Notes: a model not told the origin generated them from the letters alone. DNA of 64,000 nucleotides from Dryomyza anilis (GCA_951804985.1 OX638136.1:5645852-5709851); one strand, 5' to 3'. Shown: positions 48,998 to 61,255, counted from the stretch's first letter. Translations and numbers: made by a program.

Positions 48998-50430
48998 CCA
49001 ACCAACAACCACCTGATAAGTTCAATATAAATGTACACATATATCAATCATAATTAGAAAACCTAACCAACCAGACATTAAATCATATTAAAGACTATGA
49101 ATCCAACATTAAAAACCAATTCTATTTTAACTTATTACATACCAATTGATCTACATTTATATCTACATCTAGACAAAATTGAAAAACCCTCGGTCCAACC
49201 CCTCATAGTTGTCAATTCAATTGACATTACTTCAAACAATGTTACTACATCCAATATAACAACATCATCCGGCATTGCATCATCCATACTGTTCAAAACC
49301 AACTCAAGATATAGCATCCCAATCAACTATTATCATCCAACAGCGCACTGCCAAGCTACAACCATAATTGGAGGAACAAACAATGTAAAAATATACATAA
49401 GGTATATCAAGCAGTGACAATGTTTTATCACACCTCATAGGTTTATATATCCCTAACAGAATATTGAACCAATGTCAGGGACGATGCTTCAACAAGCTGA
49501 TGTGCCTATAACAATATCAACAATAAGCCCAACTACGATGTCAAGGACGACGCCTTATTAATTACAACAGGCTGATGTGCCCAACATCAACATTTAAAAT
49601 TATATGGAACTTTACCAAGTAAAGACTATTGATGTATCCCCCATGATGTACTAAGAGCCAAACCATCACACCACGATGACAACTCATTAAGCGTTCTAGC
49701 TACTAATATAATCAACTATAATATTACCTGCCAACAAACAGTACTTAATAAACCAGGCTAACAACACAAACATCAGAGGTGTGCAACAAACCATCCACAT
49801 ACATCCATAAACTTACATCAATATTCATTGGTATACACAAATGTTCACCAACCATTAACCACCTGATAAGTACAATAAGAATGTACACACATATCAATCG
49901 TAAGTAGAAAGGACCAACCACCCAAACATTAACACATATTAAAACTATGAATCCAACACTAAAAACCATTCTATTTTAATTCTTTACATACCGATTGATC
50001 TACAACTACATCTGGACAACACTGAAAATCTCGGTCCTATATATTACACCAATCAATATAACAACATCATCCAGCATTGCATCACCCACGGTATTAAACA
50101 TCAACCCTAAACATAGCATAACAATTAACCACTTGTTAACTGCAATAGGCTGATGTACCCAACATTAGCATGCAAGCTGTATGGAACTATACCAAGTAAA
50201 AAACTATTGATGCATCCCCCTAAATTTATCAAGAGCCAAATACATTACAACCTGATGACAATTCATTAGACGTTCTAGCTGCTGATATATAATCAACTAC
50301 AATATTACCTGCCAGCCGACAGTGCTTAACAAACCAAACCAACAACAATATCATCAGGAGTACATAACAATCAGCCCACCTCAAATTCATCGGTATGCAT
50401 ATACAGGCATCCAACATTAGGATAGCATTC
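48998..50430 (+). repeat. Diverged tandem duplication in PLE-2
   Basis: Sequence from 48998 ('accaaccaacaaccacctga') recurs from 49848 ('accaaccattaaccacctga'), a period of about 850 bp. Both copies contain 'atgaatccaaca' and 'gttctagct' (49692 and 50271). The second copy is shorter by internal deletions. Divergence suggests the duplication is old. The right arm carries only the equivalent of the first copy. Confidence 0.7.
49097..49417 (+). CDS. Small hypothetical ORF in the PLE-2 left arm
   Basis: A 106-codon frame rich in Thr, Ser, Ile and Asn, e.g. IDITSNNVTTSNITTSSGIA. The inverted counterpart (57230-57457, minus strand) keeps the last 75 residues with few changes but lacks the start. 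No domain recognised; it may be non-coding. Confidence 0.2.
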   Translation: MNPTLKTNSILTYYIPIDLHLYLHLDKIEKPSVQPLIVVNSIDITSNNVTTSNITTSSGIASSILFKTNSRYSIPINYYHPTAHCQATTIIGGTNNVKIYIRYIKQ

Positions 50431-52269
50431 ACTAACACCATCCAATTACCTGAGCCTTTGGAGGTGTTTATCAAACCATCTGATAACAGAATATTATTAT
50501 TTTATGAACCTTAATTACTAAAATCAAATTAGTAACATACAGACAACTTCAAATTATATCACCCGATATTTAAATAATAATTTCATTTTACAAAAAATAT
50601 TAAATAGATTTGTAATGTACAAACAAATTGAATATAATCTGTTATTTCTTTATATTGAAACCCAAACAAATGTAAATAAATTAAAGAAATATGTAATTAA
50701 CATAAGTACTATTAAAAAATGATAAAGAATATAAATACAATATATTAAATTATAAAAATATGAAAATCTTTTTTATCTATTTTATTGAATGATTTTCTTT
50801 ATCCCTCCTAGATTACATCAGATTAGACAAGAATAACAGGTAAAATAGAAATAACAATATTTCATCAAGTCAAGTACTTTGCCTAAAAAACTAATATCCA
50901 CTCTTGGTGCAACATATAGGTACACCATCCCAAAATTCATCAAATATAGAACCAATGGCTAACTACACCTTATAGAACATTTAGGTAAAATGACCTAAAT
51001 TCTAACAATAAAGGAACCAATGGCAATCTACACCTTTAAAGGTTAATATCATTTCGAATGGTGACAGTATTATTATTTATTTAAATTCTACAAATCATAG
51101 TATATCAAGATTCAAAGAATAAAACAGAATTATTATTCCTTATATCATGAATTTTTATTGAAATAATATAATATAATATTAAACTATACAATATTAAACC
51201 AATATATAATTTAACAATTAATCAATAAGGACCAACAACAATCACTCCTATATCCAAATATCAATAATATATTGTCTGAAATACCTAATACTTGGATTAT
51301 AACAGGAAAAATCTATACAATTAATTACACAAAGGAGAAAACCAATTACAATTCCAAAATACACAAAAATAACATCAATATTAATTATAAACTATAAGCA
51401 TAAGTATTATAAATTGTTATTACATATAAGTATTGTTATTACATATAAGACATTTACAATAATAATGATAACAATCAGTAAAACTATTGTATGAAAAACA
51501 ATTGGCCACAATATAAACAATAAAGTAATCCTACTTTAATAACCAGAAAGACCAAACCCATAATATTTAATTAATATAATACATCCAAGAAATAAACTTA
51601 TAAAATATGTGTTATTATTTTAAATAAATAAACAAATACCTAACCAACTACATATCATAAACCCAACACATTAATAAATTGAGGGACACCAGATTTAAAC
51701 AGCGCATACATTTTATACCACACCTTACTCCATCAACCACTTCCCAACAATCAGCTCAAACAAAGTTTCATATATCCAGATTAGCAGTCTCCAGACTAAA
51801 AGCGCATCATTACCTAAAGAGTACACAAAGGAAATAATCTAACAACAACCAAAAAACTCAATAAATTACCTAAATAACTCATATATCCTATCCCTTTAAG
51901 TCCATAGTATAAAGTTATGCTTCCTCTATAATATACAAATCTATATTACTATAAGTCCACAACAATAAATATATGATAAATCTTTCTTACAACCAAATCA
52001 AACTACTTTATAAACAAAATTACAAATGTCAGACCTAAACCTAAACAAGAATAAACCATTACAAAGAGTAAACTTAGAAAAACAAACGTCAAAACCAACC
52101 CAAAAGATAAAGCAATACAATCACATAGTAGTAATAACATATTATAATAATATGTTGGCAACACCTTACAAATCTAATAAAATTGTTAAATACACCCTAT
52201 AAATACCAATAAAGGGTTATTTTATAACAAGTGCACCCTATAAAATTATACCAAAAGACATGACAAACG
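50431..52269. other. AT-rich PLE-2 interior without a recognised gene
   Basis: Very AT-rich with no long open frame on either strand. It lies where PLE-1 has its long leader between the hammerhead motif and ORF1. Confidence 0.4.
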
Positions 52270-53000
52270 AGTTGGGAAAGTTAGGTCACATGGGTAAGTT
52301 CGGTCACATGGGGCGGATTTTTATAGTCGGTCGGGCCCGACTATGGAATACCCTACACCTTTGGTGGGGATATAAACCTCAGAATATTATTCATATATCA
52401 GAAATTTACGTCTTATATCCCCATAAATTAAAAAAAATATATAAAGTATAAAAAACTAAAAAAAATAAATTTGAAAAATGTAATTGGGCGGACCACGCCT
52501 ATATTTAAAATTTTGAAAGGCTAATATTTCATAGATTTGATTTTAATAATTTACGGATCAAATTTCCACTATAAAAACCCGGGAAATAATGAAAAAAAAA
52601 AGTGGGCGGATCACGCCCATTTTTGGACCACATATTTATAACTATACCTTGAATACTTTTCGAGTTATTAGTTCCGAAAGAGTTATATAAAAGTGACTTG
52701 TATGGGAGGTGGGCGTGTCCGTTGACCGATTTGGCTCATTTTCAAACTTAGTTCCTATTTTTATCTAAAATATATTGAGTTCGCATTCTGATCAGTATTT
52801 CTCAAGTTATTCTGTATTCGGACAGCAAGACAGCAAGGCAGCAAGACAGACAGACAGACGGACACGGCTAAACGGACTCGGGTAGTGATGCTGATCAAGA
52901 ATATATATACTTTTCCATACCGGACACGCCTCCTAAGGGGCGTTACAATATATGCACAAAGTTAATATACCCTGTACCTCATAGGTGTAGGGTATAAAAA
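52270..53000 (+). mobile_element. Mini-me/DINE-1-like element, copy 1
   Basis: Begins 'gttgggaaagttaggtcaca', has a short palindrome 'tatagtcggtcgggcccgac' (52325-52344), a (GACA)n tract with 'gacagacagacagacggaca' (52844-52863), and the core 'tgatcaagaatatatatact' (52892-52911). It ends 'tgtagggtataaaaa'. The GTCY tract plus core is the signature of dipteran mini-me elements. It is more diverged than the other three copies here. No protein is encoded. Confidence 0.7.
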
Positions 53001-54004
53001 TATGAAATATGGTATAACTAAATTGGAATCACCAAGTGGATCCTGCTAAATGTCAATTAACAAATGAGAGGAGATGAGAAGAAGAGACTAAATATACTAA
53101 TATATTAATGTTGGCAACACTATTATACATAAAAAGTATTTGCACCCATAAAACCAAGTTATTAATATTTAAAATTAAAATAATGGTAAAATATCAACTA
53201 TAAAAATTTTTTTAGTAGTATAAAATTTACCATGATAACTCATAATAGGCCGATAATACAATATTAAATCACATATCCCAAAATTATCAACAATCGATTA
53301 ATTTACATTAAAAATAAACCACAACATACCTAATCTATTACAATCAGGGGATGTCAAATGTGTCAAAACAAACCAAACAACTTTGTGTGGGAAACACGTA
53401 AAAAATTATAAACTTATAATAATTTTATTCAAATATGAAACCAAAAACTATTTACGTCCAGCAAACATTACAACAGAGTGTAAACCTAATGGATCTACAA
53501 CTAAAACTATTAATATACAACATTACACACCATACCACCTATGGAGAATCAAACCATCTAAACCAATGGATTACATCAATGTATCTCCAACAATAACAAT
53601 GGTAAAAAACTAATTAAACTAATATAATAAATATATTACATATTACATATTAACATTAAACAAATGAACCAAATATCAGTCAATCAACCTTTCATATCGA
53701 AACATATTAGCCAAACCACTTGTTGAACACACAAAAAATTCAAAACCAAGCAATCCATGGAAAAAACGACGCGCAAATAATATGTAATAAACCATTTTAT
53801 TAAGAAGTCTGGTTGTGAATAAGTGTTTACAACATTAAGTATTCAACATATATTAATAAAACCACCATACCTTTTAAATTAAAGACAATTAAGGTACATG
53901 AACATATCATACACTTAAATATCACAATTACACTATGAATAAATGATCCATATTATATTAATAGACCATAAAACAATAAATAAATATCATATTTGCAACA
54001 TAGA
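53001..54004. other. AT-rich stretch before PLE-2 ORF1
   Basis: No supported gene. A 76-codon frame at 53383-53613 has no recognisable feature. The sequence just before 54005 would be the ORF1 5' region. Confidence 0.35.
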
Positions 54005-54380
54005 ATGGACAACTTCAAACACTTATTGGACGAGGATGAAGACATAATTATGCTCGTTGACCTACCTCATAAATATTAATTAGAAGATAATGAACAACCA
54101 AAAACTAGTAGACAACCAATTAATCGACATGAATCTTCACCAAAACTACCCAACATTCATCAACCAACATCAAAAGGAGAAGATAAATCTGGGTTGAAAC
54201 CAACAACAACCAGTTATAAATTACTCTGCTCATCAAGTGACAACATAGCATTAAAAAACTAATATGGTTCACCAAACTATCCCTATAGCACTACTGTTAC
54301 ATCTTATCCTGGTCCAAGCAACTTATTGAAGCGACGAGCATCTCCTCAATCAATTCAACAACCCATAAAACAATCAACCA
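54005..54380 (+). pseudogene. PLE-2 ORF1 (acidic N-terminus), interrupted
   Basis: Starts MDNFKHLLDEDEDIIMLVDL, closely similar in style to PLE-1 ORF1 (MDAFLSDDDEYILNA), and lies in the same place relative to the hammerhead motif. A TAA at 54077 and another near 54260 interrupt it. The same frame continues to LLKRRASPQSI, a basic patch comparable to SPKRRRLSSHL of PLE-1. The frame is then cut at about 54381 by a mini-me-like insertion. No known domain. Confidence 0.5.
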
Positions 54381-55083
54381 GTTGGGAAGGTCAGATCACA
54401 TGGGAAATTTTAAAGTAGGTGTAATTATGATAGTTAGGATTATCAAAATTATAGTCGGTCTAAGCCGACTATAAATACCATACACATATGTGTGGTTACC
54501 ATTCAAAGTGATATATCACCAGGGTATACGAATCCTGAAAATAACTACAAACATTCAATCGCTGAAGAATTTCCATTCATTTGATACCCATATTTACAAA
54601 GGGGTAGTTGTACCGAATTTCGATTTTTTTTTGTGAACCACAAGTCTTTTCGCCGGAAAACATTATTATCATGTATTTGAGCATGATATCAATATATATT
54701 TGACCAAAAAAGTTTACCTAAGCACGTATACATAAAAATTGATCTTTATATGTACATTTTATATGAGGTATTTGAACATAAGTGGTCGGATCATAGGTCA
54801 CAATGGACCGATCTCGCACATACAGCGTAGGTATATTAGTAATCTAAGTTATAAGTTTCATTTATCTAGCTTTTCAATTTTAAAAGTAGTAGGGATTTCA
54901 ACAGACAGACAGACAGACAGACAGACAGACGGACAGACAGACGGACATCGCTAAATCGACTCAGGAGGTCATGCTGATCAAGAATATATATACTTTTCCA
55001 TACCGGAGATGCTTCCTTCTGGGTGTTACAAACGGCGTACCAAACTGAATATACCCTTTCACTCTTAGTGTAGGGTATAAAAA
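54381..55083 (+). mobile_element. Mini-me/DINE-1-like element, copy 2
   Basis: Runs from 'gttgggaaggtcagatcaca' to 'gtgtagggtataaaaa'. It includes the palindrome 'tagtcggtctaagccgacta', a (GACA)n tract (54901-54946) and the core 'tgatcaagaatatatatact' (54976-54995). It is inserted in PLE-2 ORF1. There is no clear target duplication, which would suit a Helitron-related element. Confidence 0.75.
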
Positions 55084-55346
55084 TTAACAATGAGACTATC
55101 GGTAAATACACCAGTCATAACAGATTATTAACACCTTAAGACATTTCACAATCATTGTCAACACCACTATATATTATCTTTTTACTAAAAAGACTAAACA
55201 TCAAATATATATTAGTCCTACCATAAACCATGCAAAATACTCTCGCACAACAACACACTCTCGCACAACAACACAATAGCTGAATTAGCTAATGTAGACT
55301 CATACATAATCATATAGTAGCTAACTTTTATATGTATTAACCTGCT

Positions 55347-55746
55347 ATGAAAACCTTTATCCAATTTCTAATAGAGCTAACTAAATATCAACTAAGTGGA
55401 GCAACTACAACATATGATGATGACAACAACAGATACCTTATGTCAATATGCGATAACATCAACAACAACAATGCTCACGTTACATTTCCACCAAAAGGTA
55501 CAATCCACAACAATGATAAAAACACCAATATTACGTCTAACATTATATACAATCCAGCAACAACCAACCTTATTCCAGAATCATCGAACAATAATAACAA
55601 TTCTAAGGATCCTCAACTATCAGCCAAGTGTCTTAATGTGGATGATGACTCCCATATCGAGGTAACAAATCTAGTGAAACAACAATCACACCAATTATTA
55701 ACCTATCAACCAACGCATCATTCACCTGGCGGATCCAAAGTCAATG
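55347..55746 (+). CDS. PLE-2 Asn/Thr-rich exon (left copy)
   Basis: Open frame of about 133 codons, rich in Asn, Thr, Gln and Ser, with HIEVTNLVKQQ and HHSPGGSKVN near the end. It runs into a donor AATG|GTAATT at 55746/55747, which splits a codon in phase 1. Its place between ORF1 and the RT region matches the later ORF1 or Trp-rich exons of PLE-1, but sequence similarity is not evident. The first residues (from the Met at 55347) may instead be intron. Confidence 0.45.
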
Positions 55747-55964
55747 GTAATTAAACATCATTATGCCAGACTAAACACAACCAATTTAAAATTAAATTAT
55801 TTAATTATATATGAATTTTAATTCAATAAAACTATTGCTTAAATGAAACCTTCAATGTGTAAATAAATAATAATTACGAATATCATCAAAAATGATTAAA
55901 ATACATAGTTAGGAAATATAGAATTAGAAATAAAATCCCAATATCAAATATTTTCTTAACACAG
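55747..55964 (+). other. Candidate intron in PLE-2
   Basis: 218 bp, GTAATT to TTAACACAG. AT-rich with many stops. It joins two frames in phase 1. Confidence 0.5.
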
Positions 55965-56084
55965 GGTGCAAGATAGGTGAATCATCAACAACCGTTGACG
56001 AAAATTATAATAATGGGTCATCCATCAACTCAGTAATCTCAACCGCGCCTATAAATCAATTTGAATATGGTGTCAATACTAATG
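55965..56084 (+). CDS. PLE-2 second small exon
   Basis: After the acceptor CACAG, the phase-1 continuation encodes about 40 residues: CKIGESSTTVDENYNNGSSI, then NSVISTAPINQFEYGVNTN, up to another phase-1 donor AATG|GTAACC at 56084/56085. Both exon ends share the 'AATG|GTAA' sequence. No domain. The next exon of matching phase was not found. Confidence 0.45.
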
Positions 56085-56309
56085 GTAACCTAAATATATA
56101 TTATTCTCAAATACATCATCATAAACGCAAAAATGAAAATGTGAAATTATAAAACAAATATAATGGTTTTATATATAGCATATTAATTTATGCCTATTTA
56201 TATATACTTAGTCCACTAAAACCAACAACATCAGAAAACCTTTATTATATTAACCATACAAAAATAATCATTAAAAATATATCAATGTTATAAAACCATT
56301 AATAAGAGA

Positions 56310-56627
56310 ATGTCCTCCAATAAGACCAATTGTAATAAATTAAACCAAAGTTACTATACTTTTAGTAATAAGAAGAAATCATACAACATCCATACCTCGG
56401 TTATAACACATCCATTTATTACTACTACGATTATACGAGAACAAGATCAAATACACAATCATAATATAAGTGACGATGAGGAAGTACATTATAATCATGA
56501 TGAGATAGAACGTGATTGGTTAATAGATAATGAAAATGACATATTAACTAAAACATTCAATAATCAGGACATAGTTACATATGAAGATATTCAAGTAGTA
56601 GGGTGGTTTGTTGCACAACAACAATAA
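56310..56627 (+). CDS. PLE-2 acidic ORF fragment (left copy)
   Basis: A 105-codon frame with an acidic centre (ISDDEEVHYNHDEIERDWLI, then DNENDILTKTF) and no stop until the mini-me-like sequence at about 56630. It could be an exon of the protein preceding the RT. Frame phase does not match the preceding donor, so a further break or unseen exon must lie between. Unrecognised. Confidence 0.35.
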   Translation: MSSNKTNCNKLNQSYYTFSNKKKSYNIHTSVITHPFITTTIIREQDQIHNHNISDDEEVHYNHDEIERDWLIDNENDILTKTFNNQDIVTYEDIQVVGWFVAQQQ

Positions 56628-56630
56628 CAA

Positions 56631-57050
56631 GATCCGACCACTTATTTTCAAATACCTCATATAAAATGTACATATAAAGATCAATTTTTATGTATACGTG
56701 CTTAGGTAAACTTTTTTGGTCAGATATATATTGATATCATGCTCAAATACATGATAATAATGTTTTCCGGCGAAAAGACTTCTGGTTCACAAAAAAAAAA
56801 TCGAAATTCGGTACACCTACCCATTTGTAAATATGGGTATCAAATGAATGGAAATTCTTCAGCGATTGAATGTTTGTAGTTATTTTCAGAATTCGTATAC
56901 CCTGGTGACCTATATATCACTTTGAATGGTAACCACACATATGTGTATGGTATTTATAGTCGGCTTAGACCGACTATAATTTTGATAATCCTAACTATCA
57001 TAATTACTCCTACTTTAAATTTTCCCATGTGATCTAACCTTCCCAACTGG
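56631..57050 (-). mobile_element. Mini-me-like element, copy 3 (5' half only)
   Basis: Minus-strand copy whose start 'ccagttgggaaggttagatc' is at 57050. It includes the palindrome around 56960-56980 and stops at 'gatccgaccactta' (56631), lacking the GACA tract and core. It sits exactly between the left-copy ORF at 56627 and the inner end of the right inverted arm at 57052, so the centre of the inverted pair lies within or at this fragment. Confidence 0.7.
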
Positions 57051-57051
57051 T

Positions 57052-59275
57052 AAATGTTGATGTTGGGCACATCAGTCTGTTGTAATTAATAAGGCGTCGT
57101 CCTTGAGATCGTAGTTTGGCTTATTGTTGATATTGTTATAGGCACATCAGCTTGTTGAAGCATCGTCCCTGACATTTGTTCAATATTCTGTTAGGGATAT
57201 ATATACCTATGAGGTGTGATAAAACATTGTCACTGCTTGATATACCTTATGTATATTTTTACATTGTTTGTTCCTCCAATTATGGTTGTAGCTTGGCAGT
57301 GCGCTGTTGGATGATAATTGTTGATTGGGATGCTATATCTTGAGTTGGTTTTGAACAGTATAGATGATGCAATGCCGGATGATGTTGTTATATTGGATGT
57401 AGTAAAATTGTTTGAAGTAATGTCAATTGAATTGCCAACTATGAGGGGTTTGGACAAGGTTTTTCAATTTTGTCTAGATGTAGATATAAATGTAGATCAA
57501 TTGGTATGTAATGAGTTAAAATAGAATTGGTTTTTCATGTTGGATTCATAGTCTTTAATATGATTTAATGTCTGGTTGGTTAGGTTTTCTAATTATGATT
57601 GATATATGTGTAAATTTATATTGAACTTATCAGGTGGTTGTTGGTTGGTGGGCATTTTAATAACAAGAGATTATGCTGATTGTGTGGTACTCTTGTCTAT
57701 TTCATTTGTTATGAAGATATTCTTCTTGTTAATATGTATTTTATATTGTATTTTTTGTTTCTCATTTTTATTGGAATTTTTTATCTAGTAATCTTTGTTT
57801 TTGCTATTAATAAAAAATGATAGATAATCAGTTCTATCAAGTATACTTTGTATATCTATAATAATTTGTTTGTTTAATCTTTATTAATGTTATAGATTTG
57901 TTATTTATGTTGTGATGTGTAATATGTTTTCCTTTAATTATTAATTTGTTAGTTATATTGTGTATGGAAAGGGTATGTAATATATATTTATATATCTTCT
58001 GTGTGTTTTAATTTGTGTTTTTGTGTTTTTTTTGGTACATTTATTGGTTCATATTGTTGAAGGGGTTATAATTCTTATAATGGTGTGTTTAAATTTTGTT
58101 TATTATGTTTGGTCAAGGTTATACTATGTATACCTTAATCATTTTGATGTGTTGATTTAATATTAATTCATATTTAAAGTCGTGGGAAATGTTTGTGTTT
58201 GTTTGATAATTTGTTTAATACATATGTATGTCACATTATGTATTATGACATATATGTATGTGGTGGGTTGGGTATATAACCCGTGGTGCTCTGTTATATG
58301 TTTATATATATGGTTTATATACCATTATATTAAAGGATTGTAATATTAATATTTAATATTACTCTCATATAACCTAGATTTTGGAGCACTTATATTTCTA
58401 TATATTATTAGTAATAATATATAAGTTTTTAATAATTTATAATAAAATCCCAACTGATGATTCCATTGGCAATGGATGAAAAACGTTTATTGGGGAGGCC
58501 CGTCTTTTTACTATATAAGTTTAAAGACGTTAATTACCTTCACGGTTTTATATTTATTTTTGTTTTAAGGTGTATGGTACACATTTATACAGAAGTGTGT
58601 TTATAATTGATATGGGATGTTTAAAATATGTTTGTGCATCCGGTGATTGTGGGATGATATGTGGTGATTATGTAGTTTGTTGGGAATACTAACAAGAATA
58701 TTTTATTCCTTGAGATTTATATAATTTGGTGTTTTTCAACACATACATTTTTATAAAATTTATTGGACAATTTACTTAAAATGTTCTTACTGATTACGTA
58801 GTGCTGAGATTATATTTTGGCACAGGACTTTAGGACCACATGGTTTTTTATTTTTATTTTTAATAGGTAGGACACAATTCATTTTATACAGCATATATAT
58901 GTCTTAAAATTTTAAATGTTAAATAGATTCTTGTAAATGGTTATGGGGGGTTTATATATATTTTTTATATATAAAATCCCATATAATTAAATTCATTTTT
59001 TATATTTTTTTACATATATTTTTTACATATATTTTTATATATATATTTTTAATTAATGGCTATTAGCTTTATACTATTAACTATGCTGTTGTAAATGGTT
59101 TGATTTTCTTGCCTGATTTATGAGTATTTGTTGTTTTAGGCTTATTAAACATTGGTTATGATGATTTTTGATAGTATTTGCTAGATTAATTCATTTTATA
59201 TAATCAATGTCTAAATTGCTGTAATTGTAATATAATATTCATTTTTCAGTGTAATATGGCTATATAATTTATTAC
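57052..59275 (-). repeat. PLE-2 inverted repeat, right arm
   Basis: Reverse-complement counterpart of 47399-49593. It holds the intact hammerhead motif at 58448-58495 (+) and the short frame 57230-57457 (-). It lies downstream of the minus-strand RT, about 2.9 kb past its end, the same spacing as in PLE-1. Small indels distinguish it from the left arm. Confidence 0.85.
58448..58495 (+). ncRNA. Hammerhead ribozyme motif, PLE-2 right arm
   Basis: Stem I TCCCAA/TTGGGG, core CTGATGA, stem II TCCATT/AATGGA (six pairs, GGC loop) after a U-U at the first position, core GAAA, short AAACGTTT helix III, and A at the predicted cleavage site. The RT of this copy is on the minus strand, so the motif is again antisense. 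Stem II has been remade relative to PLE-1 (GTCC/GGAC with a 9-nt loop) while the core is unchanged. Confidence 0.8.
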
Positions 59276-59497
59276 TGTGTTCTATTGCAAGTTCCTTTTG
59301 GGATTTGTTTATATTATAGCAAATTTGTGTAGGTAGGGTAGACACTTCATCGATATGAAGTGGTCCAATAAATTGATGATGTGGTAAGGGCGGCCCATCC
59401 CTTTATGTTATTACAGAATTGCCTTTTTCATATGTTATTTGGTTTATTTTTGATTTGTTTAGTTTTTAGTTTTTTATACCCTTATGTTGTATATAAT

Positions 59498-60207
59498 TAT
59501 ACCCTACACTAGGGGTGAAAGGGTATATTCAGTTTGGTACGCCGTTTGTAACACCCAGAAGGAAGCATCTCCGGTATGGAAAAGTATATATATTCTTGAT
59601 CAGCATGACCTCCTGAGTCGATTTAGCGATGTCCGTCTGTCCGTATGTCTGTCTGTCCGTCTGTCTGTTGAAATCCCTACTACTTTTAAAATTGAAGAGC
59701 TAGATAAATGAAACTTATAACTTAGATTACTAATACACCTACGCTGTATGTGCGAAAAAATTGGTGAGATCGGTCCATTGTGACCTATGATCCGACCACT
59801 TATGTTCAAATACCTCATATAAAATATACATATAAAGATCAATTTTTATGTATACGTGCTTAGGTAAACTTTTTTGGTCAAATATATATTGATATTATGC
59901 TCAAATACATGATAATAATGTTTTCCGGCGAAAAGACTTGTGGTTCACAAAAAAAAATCGAAATTCGGTACACCTACCCATTTGTAAATATGGGTATCAA
60001 ATGAATGGAAATTCTTCAGCGATTAAATGTTTGTAGTTATTTTCAGGATTCGTATACCCTGGTGACCTATATATCACTTTGAATGGTAACCACACATATG
60101 TGTAGGGTATTTATAGTCGGCTTAGACCGACTAACATTTTGATAATCCTAACTATCATAATTACACCTACTTTAAAATTTCCCATGTGATCTAACCTTCC
60201 CAACTGG
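59498..60207 (-). mobile_element. Mini-me/DINE-1-like element, copy 4
   Basis: Minus-strand copy from 'ccagttgggaaggttagatc' (about 60207) to 'gtgtagggtataatt' (about 59498). It carries the GTCY tract at 59632-59669 and the core 'aagtatatatattcttgatc' on the + strand at 59581-59600. It is inserted in the PLE-2 3' region, just outside the right inverted arm. Confidence 0.75.
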
Positions 60208-60819
60208 TTTTGAATTAGGTTCGAATTCTATTTTATATAGAAACCTATGTTTCATTATATATATATTGTATGACATTTTACACATTAGTATCATTTGTTG
60301 TGTTACATTTAAGGTGATTACATCATATATTGGTTGTTTAACTCATTCTGTGGGGCCTTTATATGATATTACCTTAAGCCTCTTTGAAATTGGTAGTTAA
60401 TGTAATATTAAAAATTGATAATTTATTATTTGCTTTTATATGTAATTGTGTGGCATCTTATAACAATTTTCTATTATCAATAAATAAAGTAGAACCTGCC
60501 CATTAAATACATTAAAATGTTTAATTTGTAATAGTTAGTATTATGAAAACTATGCATATGGTATTTAGTATGTTTTACATACTTGTTACTATGTTTATTG
60601 TTACACATATATATTTGATTATTAGAGATTTATCCATTCATTATAAATTAAATAGAAATAAATGTTTTAAATACAATGTGTTATTTATTTATTATTTGTA
60701 TGATGTTGAATGTTGATTGTTGATGATTTTGGTAATAGTGATTTATGACTATAACTCTTATATTCTAGTAAGGTGTTCTTGATGTCTTTATAATTATATT
60801 GCTGTAAGTCCCTGGTAAT

Positions 60820-61255
60820 AGGCAATGGATGTATTATACTGGACCAACCTATTGGTAATAGTGCATATTATATTTTATTTTTATAAAGTAGGATGGTTGA
60901 TTTTGTGATTTTACCTTGATGTATTTTTAGTTGGGTTTGGTCTTGTTAAGCATCATTTTTTCGGTTGTTTGAGGGGTGATGCATGTTGATGTGAATTTAT
61001 ATATCCTCATTTAGTATTGAAGTTTCCGATTCTCCCAAGGTATGATAATAGGCAAAGGATGTATTATACTGGACCAATCTATTGGTAATAATGCATAGTA
61101 TATTTATTTTATATAAAGTAAAATGGTTGATTTTGTGATTTTACCTTGATGTATTTTTAGTTGGGTTTGATCTTGTTAAGCATCACTTTCGGTTGTTTGA
61201 GGGGTTTATATATCCTCATTTGGTATTGAAGTCTCCGATTCTCCCAAGGTAGTTT
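60820..61255 (-). repeat. Tandem duplication in the PLE-2 3' region
   Basis: Two copies of about 220 bp, each starting 'aataggcaa' (60819 and 61049) and ending 'gattctcccaaggta', including 'ttaccttgatgtatttttag'. The first copy has about 15 extra bp ('tgatgcatgttgatgtgaat'). The rest of 60208-61357 is AT-rich 3' sequence with no gene. Confidence 0.8.

Larger units (their letters stand above)
47399..49593 (+). repeat. PLE-2 inverted repeat, left arm
   Basis: About 2.2 kb with close inverted similarity to 57052-59275, from 'taaattatatagccatatta' at the outer end to 'caacatcaacattta' at the inner end. It contains the hammerhead motif (48141-48188, minus) and a short frame at 49097. The outer end abuts the hAT relic. 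By analogy with PLE-1 this is the hammerhead-bearing leader of a + strand PLE-2 copy. Confidence 0.85.

Noticed and set aside
47399..59275. Polinton/Maverick or other giant TIR DNA transposon
   Set aside because: The arms resemble terminal repeats, but there is no DNA polymerase B, integrase, ATPase or capsid frame inside. The arms contain PLE hammerheads and continue into PLE coding sequence.
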